A DNA stretch of 53,538 nucleotides from Clostridiales bacterium (GTDB lineage Bacteria > Bacillota_A > Clostridia > Christensenellales > Aristaeellaceae): contig JAIKWN010000234.1 of NCBI GenBank assembly GCA_024684665.1, positions 1 through 53,538 on the forward strand, read 5' to 3'. The notes beneath the pieces are model-generated. The model searched no databases. It was not told where the DNA came from and saw only the letters and a program-made list of their open reading frames with translations. Both the position numbers and the translations under genes were made by a program. Below are positions 52,133-53,538 of this stretch, in pieces (the stretch's first letter is position 1; the number at the start of each line of letters is the position of its first letter).

Positions 52133-53538
52133 GCCTTTCCCTCCGTTTCTCCTGTATCCTTCATTCGAACCCGCTCCGGCCCCAGCAATCGCAGGAGACG
52201 CGCGTACGTCTCCTCGTCCGCAGAAACGACCAGCTCCGTCCCATCCTCTGTGTATCGGACAGCATCAACCTTCGAACTATCGTAGATTCTGGGAAGGAGG
52301 TCTCCCCGGCTGTATGGAACGGAAACAGTAAAATACTTAAGCCGGCCGGCGAGGGCGGTCTTGATTTCCGCGAGCAGGGAATCTAACCCTTCCCCCGTCT
52401 TCGCGCTAATCGGAATGGCGTCCGGCAACACCTGCGCGGCACCGGCGGCGTCGGTCTTGTTCAGCGCCTCGATAATGGGCTTGTCCTCCGCCCCCAATTC
52501 TTTCAGGACGGAGAGCACCACGTTTCTCTGCATTTCCGGATCTTCGGCGCAGCCGTCCGAGACCAGCACGAGAAGATCTGCTTCCAGCGTCTCCTCGAGA
52601 GTGGAGCGGAAGGCGTCCACTAGGTCATGCGGTAGTTTGTTCACGAAGCCCACAGTGTCCACGAGCAGAAAGCTTCCACCGTCCGGAAGCTGGACCTGCC
52701 GCGTCAGCGGATCCAGCGTCGCGAAGAGCTTGTCCTCCGCGTCCGCATTAGCCCCGGAAAGGCGGTTGAGCAGCGTGGTCTTACCCGCATTGGTATACCC
52801 CACCAAGGCGACCACAGGCTGCTCCGTCTTCTTTCGTCTCTGGCGGCGCAGAGCCCGCTGCCCCTTCAGGGCCTCGATTTCTTCCTTCAGGTCCGTCATC
52901 CTTCTGCGGATGCGCCGGCGATCCATCTCAAGACGCGTTTCGCCCGGCCCCCTGGTACCAATGCCACCGCCCAGCCGTGACATAGCGACACCCCGCCCCG
53001 TGAGCCGTGGAAGCTGGTACGCCATCTGCGCCAACTCCACCTGCAGCTTGCCCTCCCGGGATTTTGCCCGCAGGGCGAAGATATCGAGGATGAGAGCCGT
53101 CCGATCAAGAACTTTGACGTCCGGCAGCGCCGTTTCAAGGTTGCGCACCTGTACGGGCGTCAACTCGTCATCAAAGATCACGAGATCAGCATCTGCGGTC
53201 TGCAGCAGTAATGAAAGCTCCTCGACCTTTCCTTTTCCAAAATAGGTTGCAGCCTCTGGTTTTCCCCGCCGCTGCGCCATCCGCCCGACGACCACCGCCC
53301 CTGCGCTTTCCGTGAGGCGAGCGAGCTCTGTCAGTTCTTCCTCCTCACCGATACAGCAAAGGAAGGCGCGTTCCGGTTCGGCCCCGGTCGCCGAAGGCGC
53401 GGGAAGCGAAGCGATCTCCTGGTCCGCCTCCCGGATGCGTTCCATCCAGGCTTCCTGAGGAACGCGGGAGGGGCGAACAACACCCGTGCGCGAAATTCCG
53501 GGAGTTCCGTTATCCGCCGTCAGGAAGGCTGCCTCCAC
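52129..53538 (-). CDS. hflX: GTPase HflX, long form (5' end beyond the window)
   Basis: The 469 visible residues are in frame to the window edge. The HflX N-terminal domain contains [30 protein letters not shown] (in two parts) and [37 protein letters not shown] and a coiled coil precede the G domain, with [24 protein letters not shown] and ISAKTGEGL. HflX binds the ribosome and splits stalled or stressed 70S. The segment AFLTADNG before this domain resembles the middle of long clostridial HflX, so an N-terminal domain is probably missing at the edge. The GTG at 53538 need not be the start. Confidence 0.93.
   Translation of the reverse strand: MEAAFLTADNGTPGISRTGVVRPSRVPQEAWMERIREADQEIASLPAPSATGAEPERAFLCCIGEEEELTELARLTESAGAVVVGRMAQRRGKPEAATYFGKGKVEELSLLLQTADADLVIFDDELTPVQVRNLETALPDVKVLDRTALILDIFALRAKSREGKLQVELAQMAYQLPRLTGRGVAMSRLGGGIGTRGPGETRLEMDRRRIRRRMTDLKEEIEALKGQRALRRQRRKKTEQPVVALVGYTNAGKTTLLNRLSGANADAEDKLFATLDPLTRQVQLPDGGSFLLVDTVGFVNKLPHDLVDAFRSTLEETLEADLLVLVSDGCAEDPEMQRNVVLSVLKELGAEDKPIIEALNKTDAAGAAQVLPDAIPISAKTGEGLDSLLAEIKTALAGRLKYFTVSVPYSRGDLLPRIYDSSKVDAVRYTEDGTELVVSADEETYARLLRLLGPERVRMKDTGETEGKA

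Noticed and set aside
1..53538. Mobile elements, phage genes, CRISPR arrays, tRNA or rRNA genes
   Set aside because: No transposase, integrase, direct-repeat array or tRNA-like fold was recognised by eye; a tRNAscan or CRISPR search would settle it.

Overview
The window looks like chromosomal housekeeping DNA from a Firmicute of class Clostridia with roughly mid-50s percent GC. Signs of this are strong AGGAGG ribosome sites, frequent GTG/TTG starts, a Phe T-box ahead of pheST, MutS2, HemZ, ZapA, a YitT-family protein, split SecD/SecF and a DNA polymerase I without proofreading residues. The gene sets secD-secF-recJ-relA-dtd-MBL-hemZ and pheS-pheT / zapA-U32-mutS2 are typical Clostridia neighbourhoods. 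Two solute-binding proteins have signal peptides without a lipobox, a habit I associate loosely with Christensenellales-like rumen and gut lineages; that placement is a guess. I found no tRNA, rRNA, CRISPR array, insertion sequence or phage gene.

Layout. 1-3471 (+): the end of a BMP-type nucleoside/sugar ABC transporter (ATPase tail and two permeases) and a PLP enzyme of the YnbB family, closed by a terminator. 3572-11160 (+): polA, a coaE-lytic transglycosylase fusion, an orphan peptide-type binding protein, lgt with a C-terminal membrane extension, and recX, closed by a terminator. 27744 down to 11176 (-): apparently one very long operon from a near-consensus promoter, in the order small membrane protein, secD, secF, recJ, relA, dtd, MBL hydrolase, hemZ, unknown gene, cyclophilin, zapA, U32 protease, mutS2. 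31157-27746 (-): mutY-priA with their own promoter. 35841-31197 (-): an XRE/cupin regulator followed by potABCD, with promoter and terminator. 39638-35862 (-): promoter, T-box leader, pheS, pheT, terminator. 39711-41394: yitT and a lysR gene, divergent from overlapping promoters.

48286-41397 (-) is the most accessory-like part. It holds a large amino-acid-permease/hybrid histidine kinase fusion with its own consensus promoter, a NYN-LOTUS RNA-type protein, a PreA-like dihydropyrimidine dehydrogenase with an unusual N-terminal Fe-S module, and a serine beta-lactamase-like hydrolase. 53538-48306 (-): hflX (cut by the window edge), two tandem VanY-type D,D-carboxypeptidases, galE and an MFS transporter.

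The best candidates for something unusual are the permease-kinase fusion (45303-48206), the CoaE-transmembrane-SLT fusion (6220-7521), the DPD-like protein lacking its flavin/NADPH middle (42702-44204), and the NYN-LOTUS protein (44247-45218). None of these can be called new without database searches.
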